This document shows positions 34,756 through 43,980 of a stretch of DNA of 64,000 nucleotides, piece after piece (position 1 is the stretch's first letter; each line of letters opens with the position of its first letter). The DNA is taken from NCBI RefSeq assembly GCF_000582685.1, contig NZ_KK073768.1, positions 1,922,331 through 1,986,330 of the forward strand. Direction: 5' to 3'. The notes beneath the pieces are model-generated. The model did not search any database. It was not told the origin of the DNA and worked only from the letters and a program-made list of their open reading frames with translations. The DNA comes from [Scytonema hofmanni] UTEX 2349 (lineage in GTDB: Bacteria; Cyanobacteriota; Cyanobacteriia; Cyanobacteriales; Nostocaceae). The translations under genes and the position numbers were made by a program.

Positions 34756-35742
34756 CTATCCGCCAATTTGCGACATGGTGCGAGAATAAACACCGGTTGT
34801 TCCCGTGTCGCGTCCTTTAAAGTTGATTTCTGGCTTGATTGCCAATAAATGTCTAACCTGCTCTCGCAATTTGGCGGTGCTGACACCAGCGCGCAGAGCA
34901 GTTTTCAAATCAAGTTGCTCGCTTTCATTTAATAAACAAGGACGCAGCCAGCCATCTGCGCTCAAACGCATCCGGTTACAGCGATCGCAAAAACATTCCG
35001 ACATCTGACTGATAAATCCTAGTGTCCCCTTCGCACCCGGAATTTGAAATATATCAGCAGGTCCGCTACCACAAACTTGCGATTCTGTCAAACCCCAACG
35101 TTCGCGGATTTGTTGCCGTAACTCAGCAGAAGAAATCCAACCGCGATCGCCAAATAACTGCGAATTGCCAATGGGCATAAATTCAATAAATCTAACGTGC
35201 CATTGTTTGTCAATACTCAAGGCAGCGAGATCGAGAATTTCGTGGTCATTAACACCGGGAATTATCACCACATTCAGTTTGAGCGGATCAAATCCCACAT
35301 GGTATGCTTGTTGAATGCCTTTCCAAACATCTTCCCATCGAGAACGACCACGATTGCCGATGATTTGGTCAAATATATCTGGGTCGAGAGAATCTAGGCT
35401 AATATTAATCCGTCGCAGACCTGCATTGTAAAGGTTTTGCGCCATTGACGCGAGTAAAAAGCCGTTGGTTGTCATTGAGAGGTCTTGAGTTTGGGGGAGA
35501 GATGCGATCGCCTTCACCAAATCTACCACACGCGGACGTAACAGCGGTTCCCCCCCAGTCAAGCGAAAGCGCGTAAAACCAACAGGGATAAACACCTCTT
35601 GAATTAGAGTGAGTAGTTCCGCATCAGTTAATAGCTGTTGCTTGAGAATATAGTCTAATTCTGCCCCTTCCGGCATACAGTATTGACAGCGAAAATTACA
35701 GCGATCGATTAAACTTATCCGGAGGTAATCTACCTGGTTCAT
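34756..35742 (-). CDS. moaA: GTP 3',8-cyclase (molybdenum cofactor biosynthesis)
   Basis: The 328-residue radical SAM enzyme has the first Fe-S cluster motif CNFRCQYC near the N-terminus and LTGGEPLLRP. The second cluster motif is in CFCDRCNRMRLSADGWLRPC. It ends in a Gly-Gly tail (SQIGG) needed for activity in the family. It converts GTP to 3',8-cH2GTP with S-adenosylmethionine. No other moa gene is adjacent. It converges on rpsD. Confidence 0.95.
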   Translation of the reverse strand: MNQVDYLRISLIDRCNFRCQYCMPEGAELDYILKQQLLTDAELLTLIQEVFIPVGFTRFRLTGGEPLLRPRVVDLVKAIASLPQTQDLSMTTNGFLLASMAQNLYNAGLRRINISLDSLDPDIFDQIIGNRGRSRWEDVWKGIQQAYHVGFDPLKLNVVIIPGVNDHEILDLAALSIDKQWHVRFIEFMPIGNSQLFGDRGWISSAELRQQIRERWGLTESQVCGSGPADIFQIPGAKGTLGFISQMSECFCDRCNRMRLSADGWLRPCLLNESEQLDLKTALRAGVSTAKLREQVRHLLAIKPEINFKGRDTGTTGVYSRTMSQIGG

Positions 35743-35889
35743 AATTTTATAAGTTTTATAGCTTTAATGCAGAATATATACTTTTTGTCAAGCTATAAAT
35801 ACTCGCTTGGGATATAAATTTTACTGACGCTCTTTTAGGCTAACGTGTAAAGTGAAGAGTGCGATCGCTCTTTTCGGAATTTATAGAGA

Positions 35890-36130
35890 TAGGACTTACG
35901 CATGGACTACGTATTTCCGTCATTGCGACGCAAGGAAGCAATCTCAAAGTCTTGTTTTTTCGTAACGAGTGCGTAAGTCCTAAGAGAAAAAGAATGCGAT
36001 CATCATGATAAAACGAACCGCCAAGTACGCCAAGTGCGCCTTCGCCCTTGGCGTCTCCGTTCGCGTAGCGTCTCCGATAGGAGAAGGAGAAGCAATAAGA
36101 GTTACAGAGAGTTTTTACGTAAGTCCTGGA
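35890..36130. repeat. TAGGACTTACGCA inverted repeats and related motifs
   Basis: TAGGACTTACGCA (35890-35902) and TGCGTAAGTCCTA (about 35970-35983) form an inverted pair about 90 bp apart. TTACGTAAGTCCTG occurs again at 36115. A GTCTCCG...TAGGAGA repeat lies at 36050-36085. No gene is supported in 35743-36317. Confidence 0.65.
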
Positions 36131-36159
36131 GAATAGGAATGCGATCGCATCTGCACTCC

Positions 36160-36294
36160 CAATACGGTTCGGTTAAGGTGCATAGTCCTTAAAGATCCCC
36201 CATTATCCCCCTTAAAAAGGGGGAAATAGAGCTATTCTTAGCCCCCCTTTTTAAGGGGGATAATGGGGGATCGAGTGTTATCCGAACCGTATTG
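36160..36294. mobile_element. 135-bp palindromic MITE with 10-bp target-site duplication
   Basis: The terminal inverted repeats are CAATACGGTTCGG and CCGAACCGTATTG. Inside, GATCCCCCATTATCCCCCTT (36194-36213) pairs exactly with 36253-36272. The element is flanked on both sides by TCTGCACTCC (36150-36159 and 36295-36304), an exact 10-bp direct repeat expected from transposition. It encodes nothing. Confidence 0.85.
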
Positions 36295-36317
36295 TCTGCA
36301 CTCCTTTTCTGCTTGAT

Positions 36318-37292
36318 TTACTTTCCGCTAAATAGCCGATCCAAAACATCAATCTTCACTGCCAGATTCACTGCTGGATTGCCCTTACGAGCTTTAATTT
36401 CAGCATTATTTAATGCGACAATGTAAAACTCACCATTAATTACACCAATGATTGGTCCACCGGAAGAACCGCCTGTGGTATCACAATCGTGGAATAATAT
36501 ATTTTGATTCTCCTGTACAATACTGCACTTATCCTGAAAACTCGCAGTCCAGCCAGAACCCGCACTCAGAAATTCGTATTTGGGTTTTTTGAGGTTAGGA
36601 AAGTCACCAGAATATCCAACGAAGATAAATTTTTTCTGGTTTTTGACTAAAGTCGAAGAAGGCAGAGATTTCCAGCCTAAGTAACCGTATTTTTGTCCGA
36701 TAGGCTTGTTAAGTTGTATTAATGCCCAGTCGTTTGTCTGATTAGTGACTGGATCATTAGTAAAGTCTGTACCGTATAAAATTTTTTCTGCTAGGGCTGC
36801 ATCGTTATCATCTTGTAACTCACCGTTGATAACATTGGGTAAAAACACGACTCTCTTACTGAGTTTACGGGTTTTTGGATCGATAACGCAGTGAGAATTG
36901 GTGAGGACGACATCTTCAGCAATTAGAGTTCCAGTGCAATAATAACCATTACCTTCAGTTGATTCGCCAACAATACGACCGATCGCAGACCAAGGATATT
37001 TGCGGCTAATCATGGGAGTGCGATCGTCCCAGTCTACTATAGCGCGAGTGTCATCATAAGGTTTTTCTGAGCTTGAAAGTTTTGATGGTTGAAATGGTTT
37101 ACCAGTGCTTTGTATTTTGAATTGACCGGCATTTTGAGCTTTAATGAATTTTGGTGGTGCTGCTGATGGTAGTTTGCGATCGATTCGGTTAATTTGAGCG
37201 TTAACTGATGCCCAAGTTGCCACTGTCACCGTTGCGAGAATACCTGCCAAAATACTCGCAGTAGTTAGGTTGTACAAAGATTTTTTAGCCAT
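36318..37292 (-). CDS. Secreted trypsin/V8-like serine protease
   Basis: This 324-residue protein has an N-terminal hydrophobic segment (TTASILAGILATVTVATWASVNA) acting as signal peptide or anchor. The triad is clear: His in VVLTNSHCVID, Asp in TNDWALIQL and Ser in DTTGGSSGGPIIG. YCTGTLIAEDVVLT is the usual chymotrypsin-fold lead-in. Features match the S1B (V8/glutamyl endopeptidase-like) group. It is probably periplasmic. It lies downstream of a secreted CHAT protein on the same strand, separated by 420 bp that contain a palindromic repeat array. Confidence 0.85.
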   Translation of the reverse strand: MAKKSLYNLTTASILAGILATVTVATWASVNAQINRIDRKLPSAAPPKFIKAQNAGQFKIQSTGKPFQPSKLSSSEKPYDDTRAIVDWDDRTPMISRKYPWSAIGRIVGESTEGNGYYCTGTLIAEDVVLTNSHCVIDPKTRKLSKRVVFLPNVINGELQDDNDAALAEKILYGTDFTNDPVTNQTNDWALIQLNKPIGQKYGYLGWKSLPSSTLVKNQKKFIFVGYSGDFPNLKKPKYEFLSAGSGWTASFQDKCSIVQENQNILFHDCDTTGGSSGGPIIGVINGEFYIVALNNAEIKARKGNPAVNLAVKIDVLDRLFSGK

Positions 37293-37378
37293 GATAAATA
37301 CTCCTTAGTGGTTTAAATTTGTAAAAGTTTGTTAGAGGATGTTTGAAAAGTCTTCTTGTCAGTATCAAAAGGTTCTAG

Positions 37379-37652
37379 ATCCCCCTAAATCCCCCTTAAA
37401 AAGGGGGACTTTGATTCCGGTTCCCCCCTTTTTAAGGGGGACTTTGATTCCAGTTCCCCACTTAAAAAGGGGGACTTTGATTCCAGTTCCCCACTTAAAA
37501 AGGGGGACTTTGATTCCGGTTCCCCACTTAAAAAAGGGGACTTTGATTCCAGTTCCCCACTTAAAAAGGGGGACTTTGATTCCGGTTCCCCACTTAAAAA
37601 GGGGGACTTTGATTCCGGTTCCCCCCTTTTTAAGGGGGGCTAGGGGGGATCA
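37379..37652. repeat. Palindromic element with internal 33-bp tandem expansion
   Basis: The ends are GATCCCCCTAAATCCCCCTT and AAGGGGGGCTAGGGGGGATC. Between them ACTTTGATTCC(A/G)GTTCCCC with CTTAAAAAGGGGG is repeated seven times at a 33-bp period (ACTTTGATTCC at 37408, 37441, 37474, 37507, 37540, 37573 and 37606). The CCCCCTTAAAAAGGGGG core resembles the inner arms of the MITE at 36160-36294. Confidence 0.88.
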
Positions 37653-37711
37653 ATAAGTGTCTAAAATCACAACTATCCACTTATTCAAACAACATCTTAA
37701 ATAGATGCACC

Positions 37712-40700
37712 TTAGCGCCACTCACCTTGTAATGTGAAGGCAGACCAATAATAAGGGTTTTGCCAATTGGAGTCTTGCCACAGCTTGATTTGTGCGGCAC
37801 GTAAAGCAACTGTAGGCGATTTCCCTTGTTTCAACATTTGTGTGTAAAATTCTGGCATCAATTGTGCTGTCCCTTCGTCGTTAACTTGCCACAAAGACAC
37901 CGCTACTCGTTCCGCTCCTGCATACATCAAACCTCTTGTCAAGCCTACTAATCCTTCACCATTGACATCTTTGCCTAAACCGGTTTCACAAGCACTTAAT
38001 ACTACTAAATCGGCTGCAAAGTCAAGGTTAAAAATATCACCTAATCGCAGATAACCTCTATCGGCAGGTTTAGCTTGTTTGTCTAGAAACAGAGAAAGAA
38101 CGATTCCTGATAGTTCTGGGTTATTTGGGTCAGCAAAGCCGTGGGTAGCAAAATGTAAAAAGCGATATTGTGAAAGTTGTTTATTTGTTATCCAGTTGTA
38201 GTTAGCATCAAAATCAAAAGCTTGTAGATTATTAGAGGGTACGAGTTTTAAAATTGCTTTTGCTTCAGTTTCTGTACCTTTAATTCTTTCCCAGCCATTG
38301 CGATTGAGATTTTTTGCTCCCCGCTTCAAGTCAGATTGTTCAATTTGACCGCGAAGATCAAGGTTATTATTCATGATGGATGATTTGCCAGTGATGCGCT
38401 CATCATTAGCTTCAAAAACCGGATCGGCAAGGATTGCGAGGATTTTAGGTGCGGTTTTGCGTCCTTTGAGTTCTTGTCTTTGGGTCGCAATTGTTGTAAC
38501 CGAAGGCAAATTGACTATTTCATGATTGACTATCAAAGGTTGATAAACTTCTGTGTTGGAAATAGCGTCTTTTGTAGAGACGTTCCGATGGAACGTCTTT
38601 ACATCATTCAATGCCGCAAAAGGAATCTTCTGTAAACCACCATCAGCGACAATCACTAAACGCTTTTTGCCTAACTTGTCAGCTACAGGTGCAAGGATGA
38701 TTTTACTAAGTTTGGTTGCATTTATAGCTGTTAAGTTTGCCACTGTCGGTTTTTGCAAGTCGTTTCTAAATTCCGTGACTGCTTTCTCTATCTCTTCGCG
38801 TTTGGGGAGTTCGTAGGTGTCGATAGAATTGGGAGTTACAGCCCAAAGATAGCTACGTTCTTCACCCAAGGAATACTCTAATAACAAACTATCTTTATCG
38901 AGTTGTTGCTGAATTTGCGGTAACTTCAGGGGTTGGGGATATTGCAGCGCTGCGTATTTCGGGCTATTAGTGCGGATTTTGGTTTGTAATTCTTTTTGTT
39001 GATTGAGAAGATTTTCGCGTTCTTTTTTAAAGTTTTCTTGTGCGGTTTCGGTTTGTGGTTTGTTAGATAACTCTTGTAGAAGTTTTCCTGTAGCTTCAAT
39101 TTTTAATTGCAAGTCTTTTTCTTCTTGAAGAAGTTTGGGGTCAACGTCTTTGCGAATATTTGCCCTTGCCTCAGTTAATAGTTCAATTAAACCACGGGCG
39201 CGAGAACTTTCACTGGCGTGGAGTGCTTCGGCGTTATATCCTTTTGATGGGTCTTGTTTGTGCAGTTGCATCAACAAGTCGATGTAGAATTTGTAAACGT
39301 CCTGTTGAGAAGCAAAGTAAGATGTTCGCAGGTCTTGGCTATCAACTTTAGTGCGTAAATCTTCGATGATTTTGATCGCTGCTTGAATTTGGGTTAATGC
39401 TTGTTGAAGGTTGCCGCGATCGCGTTCTACATAAGCGATATTATAAAGTGTAATAGCTTCCCTTTCTTTATCGCTCACTTGCTGCGATAAGGGTAGTGAC
39501 TGATTGTAGTATTTTAGCGCTTGTTGCTTCTCGCCTAAATTTGAGTAGACTTTGCCAATATTGTTGAGAGTGCCAGCTTCGAGTCCTTTATTGCCCACTT
39601 GCCGCGATAAGGGTAGTGACTGATTGTAGTATTTTAGGGCTTGTTGCTTTTCGCCAAAAGCATCGTAGATTCCGCCAATATTGTTGAGAGTAGCAGCTTC
39701 CCCCGCTTTATTCCCCACTTGCCGCGATAAGGGTAGTGACTGATTGTAGTAATTGAGGGCTTTTTCCTTCTCGCCTAAATCGTCGTAGACTAAGCCAATA
39801 TTGCTGAGAGTAGCAGCTGACTGTGCTTTATCGCCGACTTGCTTCGATAAGGGTAGTGACTGATTGTAATACTTAAGGGCTTGTTGCTTGTCGCCTAAAT
39901 CTGAGTAAACTACGCCAATATTGTTGAGAGTGCGAGCTGACTGTGCTTTATCGCCGACTTGCGCCGATAAGGGTAGTGACTGATTATAGTAGTTGAGGGC
40001 TTGTTGCTTCTCACCTGAATTTGAATAGACTGAGCCAATATTGTCGAGAGTGGTAGCTTCCCCCGTTTTATTGCCCACTTGCCGCGATAAGCGTAGTGAC
40101 TGATTGTAGTAGTTGACGGCTTGTTGGTTGTCGCCTAAATCTGAGTAGACTTTGCCAATATTGTTGAGGGTGATAGCTGACTGTGCTTTATCGTCCTCTT
40201 GCCGCGATAAAGGTAGTGACTGATTATAGTATCTGAGGGCTTGTTGGTTGTCGCCTAAATCTGAGTAGACTTTGCCAATATTGCTGAGGATGGTAGCTTG
40301 CGCCGCTTTATTGCCTACTTGCCGCCATAAGGGTAATGACTGATTGTAATAGTTAAGGGCTTGTTGCTTCTGGCTTAAATCTGAGTAGACTTTGCCAATA
40401 TTGTTGAGAATAGTAGCTTCTTTCTTTTTATCGTCTACTTGCTGCCATAAGGGAAGTGCTTGTTTCCATTTCTCAATTGCCTGCTGCCGAGATTCTGCTG
40501 TCCTTTGTTTATACAGTTGTAATCCCTCCTCATAGAGGCGTTCAGCCGCTGCGCGAGTTGCTTCTTGTGAAGTAGTTTCCGGTTTTTGTGCTATCTGCAC
40601 ACTTGTGCTACGAGTCGCTGCCACCGATGACAAAAAGACGCCACTGAGTAATAAAATTAAACTATAGCGCGTAAAACTGGGTAGCAAGCACCAAAAAGTC

Positions 40701-40726
40701 CGCTGAGATTTTGCACGTTTGTTCAT
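37712..40726 (-). CDS. Secreted TPR-CHAT protein (caspase-like protease domain)
   Basis: This 1004-residue protein has a signal peptide (YSLILLLSGVFLSSVAAT). Nine near-identical 40-residue TPRs lie at residues about 98-460 (NNIGKVYSDLGDNQQAL type). A helical region to about 600 is followed by a C-terminal CHAT domain. The catalytic pair is visible as HFATHGFAD (His about 862) and LSACETGLG (Cys about 913). CHAT domains are clan CD cysteine peptidases related to separase and caspases. The TPR units are also 120-bp repeats at the DNA level. Residues about 708-719 (VKTFHRNVSTK) come from a GTAGAGACGT palindrome inserted in frame. It is likely periplasmic or surface-exposed. Confidence 0.88.
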   Translation of the reverse strand: MNKRAKSQRTFWCLLPSFTRYSLILLLSGVFLSSVAATRSTSVQIAQKPETTSQEATRAAAERLYEEGLQLYKQRTAESRQQAIEKWKQALPLWQQVDDKKKEATILNNIGKVYSDLSQKQQALNYYNQSLPLWRQVGNKAAQATILSNIGKVYSDLGDNQQALRYYNQSLPLSRQEDDKAQSAITLNNIGKVYSDLGDNQQAVNYYNQSLRLSRQVGNKTGEATTLDNIGSVYSNSGEKQQALNYYNQSLPLSAQVGDKAQSARTLNNIGVVYSDLGDKQQALKYYNQSLPLSKQVGDKAQSAATLSNIGLVYDDLGEKEKALNYYNQSLPLSRQVGNKAGEAATLNNIGGIYDAFGEKQQALKYYNQSLPLSRQVGNKGLEAGTLNNIGKVYSNLGEKQQALKYYNQSLPLSQQVSDKEREAITLYNIAYVERDRGNLQQALTQIQAAIKIIEDLRTKVDSQDLRTSYFASQQDVYKFYIDLLMQLHKQDPSKGYNAEALHASESSRARGLIELLTEARANIRKDVDPKLLQEEKDLQLKIEATGKLLQELSNKPQTETAQENFKKERENLLNQQKELQTKIRTNSPKYAALQYPQPLKLPQIQQQLDKDSLLLEYSLGEERSYLWAVTPNSIDTYELPKREEIEKAVTEFRNDLQKPTVANLTAINATKLSKIILAPVADKLGKKRLVIVADGGLQKIPFAALNDVKTFHRNVSTKDAISNTEVYQPLIVNHEIVNLPSVTTIATQRQELKGRKTAPKILAILADPVFEANDERITGKSSIMNNNLDLRGQIEQSDLKRGAKNLNRNGWERIKGTETEAKAILKLVPSNNLQAFDFDANYNWITNKQLSQYRFLHFATHGFADPNNPELSGIVLSLFLDKQAKPADRGYLRLGDIFNLDFAADLVVLSACETGLGKDVNGEGLVGLTRGLMYAGAERVAVSLWQVNDEGTAQLMPEFYTQMLKQGKSPTVALRAAQIKLWQDSNWQNPYYWSAFTLQGEWR
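38571..38604. repeat. GTAGAGACGT palindrome inserted in frame in the CHAT gene
   Basis: GTAGAGACGTTCCGAT and GGAACGTCTTTAC form the palindrome. It matches the copy at 19835-19865 closely. It adds about 11 codons between the helical region and the CHAT core without breaking the frame. Confidence 0.8.
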
Positions 40727-40764
40727 TCTTCAGCCTTTATAAGTTATTCTTCAAATCCCTCTTC

Positions 40765-40798
40765 AGATCCCCGACTTCTTTAAGAAGTCGGGGATCTA
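40765..40798. repeat. AGATCCCCG palindromic repeat, second copy
   Basis: AGATCCCCGACTTCTT and AAGAAGTCGGGGATCT form a perfect stem around TAA-type loop bases. It lies about 40 bp upstream of the CHAT gene start and matches 11381-11414. Confidence 0.8.
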
Positions 40799-40974
40799 GT
40801 TTGCTGCTTGGCAATATAAGCAAATGATTTAATTTACTTCAGTGATTTCTCTGAAGTTTCATTGTTATCTTACAGGCATTCTGAAATAAATATGCGATCC
40901 GTTTCTGATTTTGTAACAAGGTGGGGAATCTGACAGAGCGCGTTTTTGAATGCACGGGGATATGTTGGCTTAAC

Positions 40975-41184
40975 ATCGCGATGTTTTGCCTTAACATCAC
41001 GATGTTTTGCCTTAACATCACGATGTTTTGCCTTAACATCACGATGTTTTGTCTTAACATCACGATGTTTTGTCTTAACATCACGATGTTTTGCCTTAAC
41101 ATTGCAATGTGTTAAGCTAACATCGCGATGTTTTGCCTTAACATTGCAATATGTTAAGCTAACGTCGCAATATGTTATGGCATT
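40975..41184. repeat. 21-bp tandem repeat array, ten copies, palindromic core
   Basis: The unit is ATCACGATGTTTTGCCTTAAC. Copies 1-6 and 8 are near-identical; copies 7, 9 and 10 are a diverged type (ATTGCAATGTGTTAAGCTAAC). AACATCGCGATGTT is a perfect 14-bp palindrome across unit junctions. The period equals that of the unrelated array at 578-781. The remaining gap (41185-41597) has a CACGCCAGGTGCT-type palindrome at 41388-41430 and HIP1 sites. Confidence 0.9.
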
Positions 41185-41597
41185 ACAGGGTATTGCTAAA
41201 CTTAATTTGCGATCGGATTAAGGCAATGCTATAGTTGTCCCGATTTACAATAAATACAAAGTCGGTAATCTGACAAGCGATCGCATTTTTCATTCCAGGG
41301 AATGCGATCGCATTGTATCGGGTCACAATCGCATTGCAGAGCGATGTTATGCCAAGTCGAGTTGCGTTCATAGATATGACCTCACCACGCCAGGTGCTAC
41401 AACGGAGGGAACCTCCGCAACGCACTGGCTCCCCTGCCCCGCTCCTTGTTAAGGAGAGGGGAGATAAAGCATAGCTTTGTTGGGGTGAAGTTACGATGTG
41501 CAACTTAATATGAGTTGTGAAACAAAACTTTATAATCACATCAAACAAATGATTCCAGTTCATATAATGGAACGACAAAATTTGTTTTGATGAAGCC

Positions 41598-42386
41598 ATG
41601 AAAAGCCGACTGGTTCACACTGAGGATTTATCAACAGAAGATAAGCAAGCTATGTACTCCTTACTTAGCACTTATTTTGAAGGTGTAAAGCAAGATGTTT
41701 TTAAGACAGACTTAAGTCAGAAAAACTGGGTAATTCTCCTTAAGGATGAAAAAACAGATCGGCTGCAAGGTTTTTCCACTCTGCTGATGTACAACACCGA
41801 GTTTGAAGGGGAAAAATTAAGTGTGGTCTATTCTGGAGACACCATAATGGAACCTAGCGGATGGTCGAGTTCTGCGCTTTCTCGCTGTTGGATAACTTCA
41901 GTAAACCAACTTCGCTGCGATTATGCTCAGGGTAAACTATATTGGTTGCTGATTTCTGCGGGATATCGTACCTATCGTTTTCTGCCGATTTTTTGGCGGG
42001 AGTTTTATCCGCGATATGATGCAGTTACACCAGTTTATATTTCCTCATTGCTCGAATTTCTTGCAGGCGATCGCTTCGATAACTACTATGACGCAAAAGC
42101 GGGAATAGTCCGCTTTCCTCATCCCCATGTGCTGCGAGACTGTCTGCGGGGAATTCCCCCAGAAAGACTGCAAGATCCTCACATCCGCTTCTTCTCGCAA
42201 CGTAACCCCCATCATCTCCAAGGCGCCGAACTCGTCTGCTTGACAGAAATTTGTGAAGAAAACCTGACAGATGCAGGAAGACGAATGTGGTTCGCTAATT
42301 CCCCAATGAAGCAGCAGCAACAGTTTCCAGCAGAATGGGGGATAGAAAAAAATACTCCTCAAGGGAAACCTGCAATACTCTTTTAG
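41598..42386 (+). CDS. GNAT-like hypothetical protein linked to a Rieske oxygenase
   Basis: I do not firmly recognise this 262-residue protein. Its N-terminal 110 residues (WVILLKDEKTDRLQGFSTLLMYNTEFEGEKLSVVYSGDTIM) have the strand order of GNAT acyltransferases. No clear acetyl-CoA loop is seen. The C-terminal part contains FWREFYPRYDAVTPVYISSLLEFLAGDRF and HPHVLRDCLRGIPPERLQDPHI. It is 83 bp upstream of a Rieske oxygenase gene on the same strand, suggesting one operon. Confidence 0.6.
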   Translation: MKSRLVHTEDLSTEDKQAMYSLLSTYFEGVKQDVFKTDLSQKNWVILLKDEKTDRLQGFSTLLMYNTEFEGEKLSVVYSGDTIMEPSGWSSSALSRCWITSVNQLRCDYAQGKLYWLLISAGYRTYRFLPIFWREFYPRYDAVTPVYISSLLEFLAGDRFDNYYDAKAGIVRFPHPHVLRDCLRGIPPERLQDPHIRFFSQRNPHHLQGAELVCLTEICEENLTDAGRRMWFANSPMKQQQQFPAEWGIEKNTPQGKPAILF

Positions 42387-42469
42387 ACGCTTGGCGATCG
42401 CAACATTTTGAAGGCTATTAAATTGGAAATTATATAATCAGCTGCTTCACCAGAAGCGAAAACCTCAAC

Positions 42470-43555
42470 ATGAATATCAACTCGCAGATTTTTAGCGCAA
42501 GAAGCCAAAAAAAGACTTTCAATAACCCACAGCGCTTTATCGAGGGGTGGTATTGGGTATTACCCTCGCGCAATTTAAGGAAGGGTGAGGTAAAAGCTGT
42601 TACTGTTCTCGGTCGCGAACTAGTTATTTACCGAGGTAAAGATAAAAGAGTAATTACCTTTGATGCCTACTGTCCGCATATGGGTGCCCACTTAGCAGAA
42701 GGCAAAGTTGAAGGTAATGAATTGCGCTGTTTTTTCCACAATTGGAAGTTTGATGCTGATGGGATTTGTGTTGATATCCCCTGTTTAGGGGAACCGCTGC
42801 CGATGAAGTTGAAATCTTGGCACACGGGAGAGAAATATGGGATGATTTGGGTTTGGGCTGGGGAAACTCCACACCAACCGTTACCTTTTGTCCCAGAGTT
42901 GGAAGAGGAAGAATGTTACAGCGCTTTAGGTTCTCGCTTCATTAAAAATTGTCATCCCAATGTGGTGATGATTAATGCAATTGACGCTCAACACTTCAAT
43001 ACAGTTCACAATTTGCCGTTAGAAATTGTCTTTCACAAAGACGAACCGAATGAGAATGCAATTACCTTCAGCAATACTACACGTGGTGGTGAGGATTCGT
43101 TTTTTATCAAGTTGATTCGTCCTTTCTACAAAAACGCCGTCACCTACAGCATGTGTTATTGGTACGGTAGCACGGGTACAGTGACAGTTGGACCCGACTT
43201 TCTGCACTTCCACATCATGTTTACCCTGCGGATGACGGAAGGAGGAAAAGCGGAAGGTCAAACTTTGTTCATTACGAAAAAACGCAAAGGTCTTTTCGGT
43301 TGGTTGGTTAACAGAGTTTTGCTATCACTGACGAAGATGGTAGGTGACTACTTTGCTAAAGGTGATACGAAGATTTTCCAAACAATTAAGTTTGAGATCA
43401 GAACCCCGATTAAAGCAGATCAATCCATTATGCAGTTTATCAATCATGTGGAAAGACAGAAAGCCCTTTCTTGGGAAACTTGGCTAGAAGCGCGATCGCA
43501 TCAAGGAGAAATCAGCGATCGCTCAAGATTGCGAGATGAAATGACTAGTGACTGA
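42470..43555 (+). CDS. Rieske non-haem iron oxygenase
   Basis: This 361-residue protein has the Rieske centre YCPHMGAHLAEG...CFFHNWKFD (residues about 67-93). A mononuclear iron motif NAIDAQHFNTVH follows near residue 170. The C-terminal region is soluble, without the CxxC and membrane helices of the PaO-type protein at 23252-24604. Members oxygenate lipids, carotenoids or aromatics using ferredoxin-type electrons; the substrate is unknown. The upstream GNAT-like gene is probably co-transcribed. Confidence 0.85.
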   Translation: MNINSQIFSARSQKKTFNNPQRFIEGWYWVLPSRNLRKGEVKAVTVLGRELVIYRGKDKRVITFDAYCPHMGAHLAEGKVEGNELRCFFHNWKFDADGICVDIPCLGEPLPMKLKSWHTGEKYGMIWVWAGETPHQPLPFVPELEEEECYSALGSRFIKNCHPNVVMINAIDAQHFNTVHNLPLEIVFHKDEPNENAITFSNTTRGGEDSFFIKLIRPFYKNAVTYSMCYWYGSTGTVTVGPDFLHFHIMFTLRMTEGGKAEGQTLFITKKRKGLFGWLVNRVLLSLTKMVGDYFAKGDTKIFQTIKFEIRTPIKADQSIMQFINHVERQKALSWETWLEARSHQGEISDRSRLRDEMTSD

Positions 43556-43615
43556 TAAAATCAAAAGGCAGGACTCATTACTTATACCAATTCTTTGTGA
43601 GGTTGCGCTTAATAA

Positions 43616-43748
43616 CCCGACGAGTAAACTCGCGGCTACACGTACAAAGCCCACGAAGGTCTCGTCAGATTAAATTTTAAACCCTATTTTCAGGTTAGTC
43701 CGCCTAATCGCGGACTTTGTTTGTCTAGCCAAGATTTTAATCGTCGGG
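43616..43748. repeat. Degenerate palindromic element (CCCGACGA ends)
   Basis: CCCGACGA and TCGTCGGG end a 133-bp segment. Inside, GGCTACACGTACAAAG faces CTTTGTTTGTCTAGCC. The inner arms resemble those of the better preserved element at 62706-62810. GCAGATGAAC repeats follow at 43812-43840. No gene was seen in 43556-43980. Confidence 0.6.
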
Positions 43749-43980
43749 GCTTAAATGTTGAACTATAGCGCTTCTCAGTTCGGTGCAATACATCAAAGAA
43801 TTAAGGAAACGCAGATGAACGCAGATGAACGCAGATAAATCTGTATTTGATTCAAACGAGAAGCGCTAAGTAGTCGGACAAAAATATTTACAGTCATTGC
43901 GTAATTAATTCTGTCTGAGTACTTATAACTCAAAACCAATCGACTAATTTCAAATAACTCCTACCCTTTACCCCTCTTTT

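Noticed and set aside
36160..36294. Rho-independent terminator for the protease gene
   Set aside because: The hairpin lies downstream of the protease gene, but its matched ends and flanking 10-bp duplication show it is an inserted element; a terminator side effect is possible.
40839..41221. Open frames on both strands through the 41-kb repeat array
   Set aside because: Both strands stay open because the 21-bp unit has no stops; no evidence for translation.
43812..43840. Iterons (GCAGATGAAC repeats) as a plasmid origin
   Set aside because: Only three copies, also at 25370-25400, with no replication gene; a simple dispersed microrepeat is more likely.
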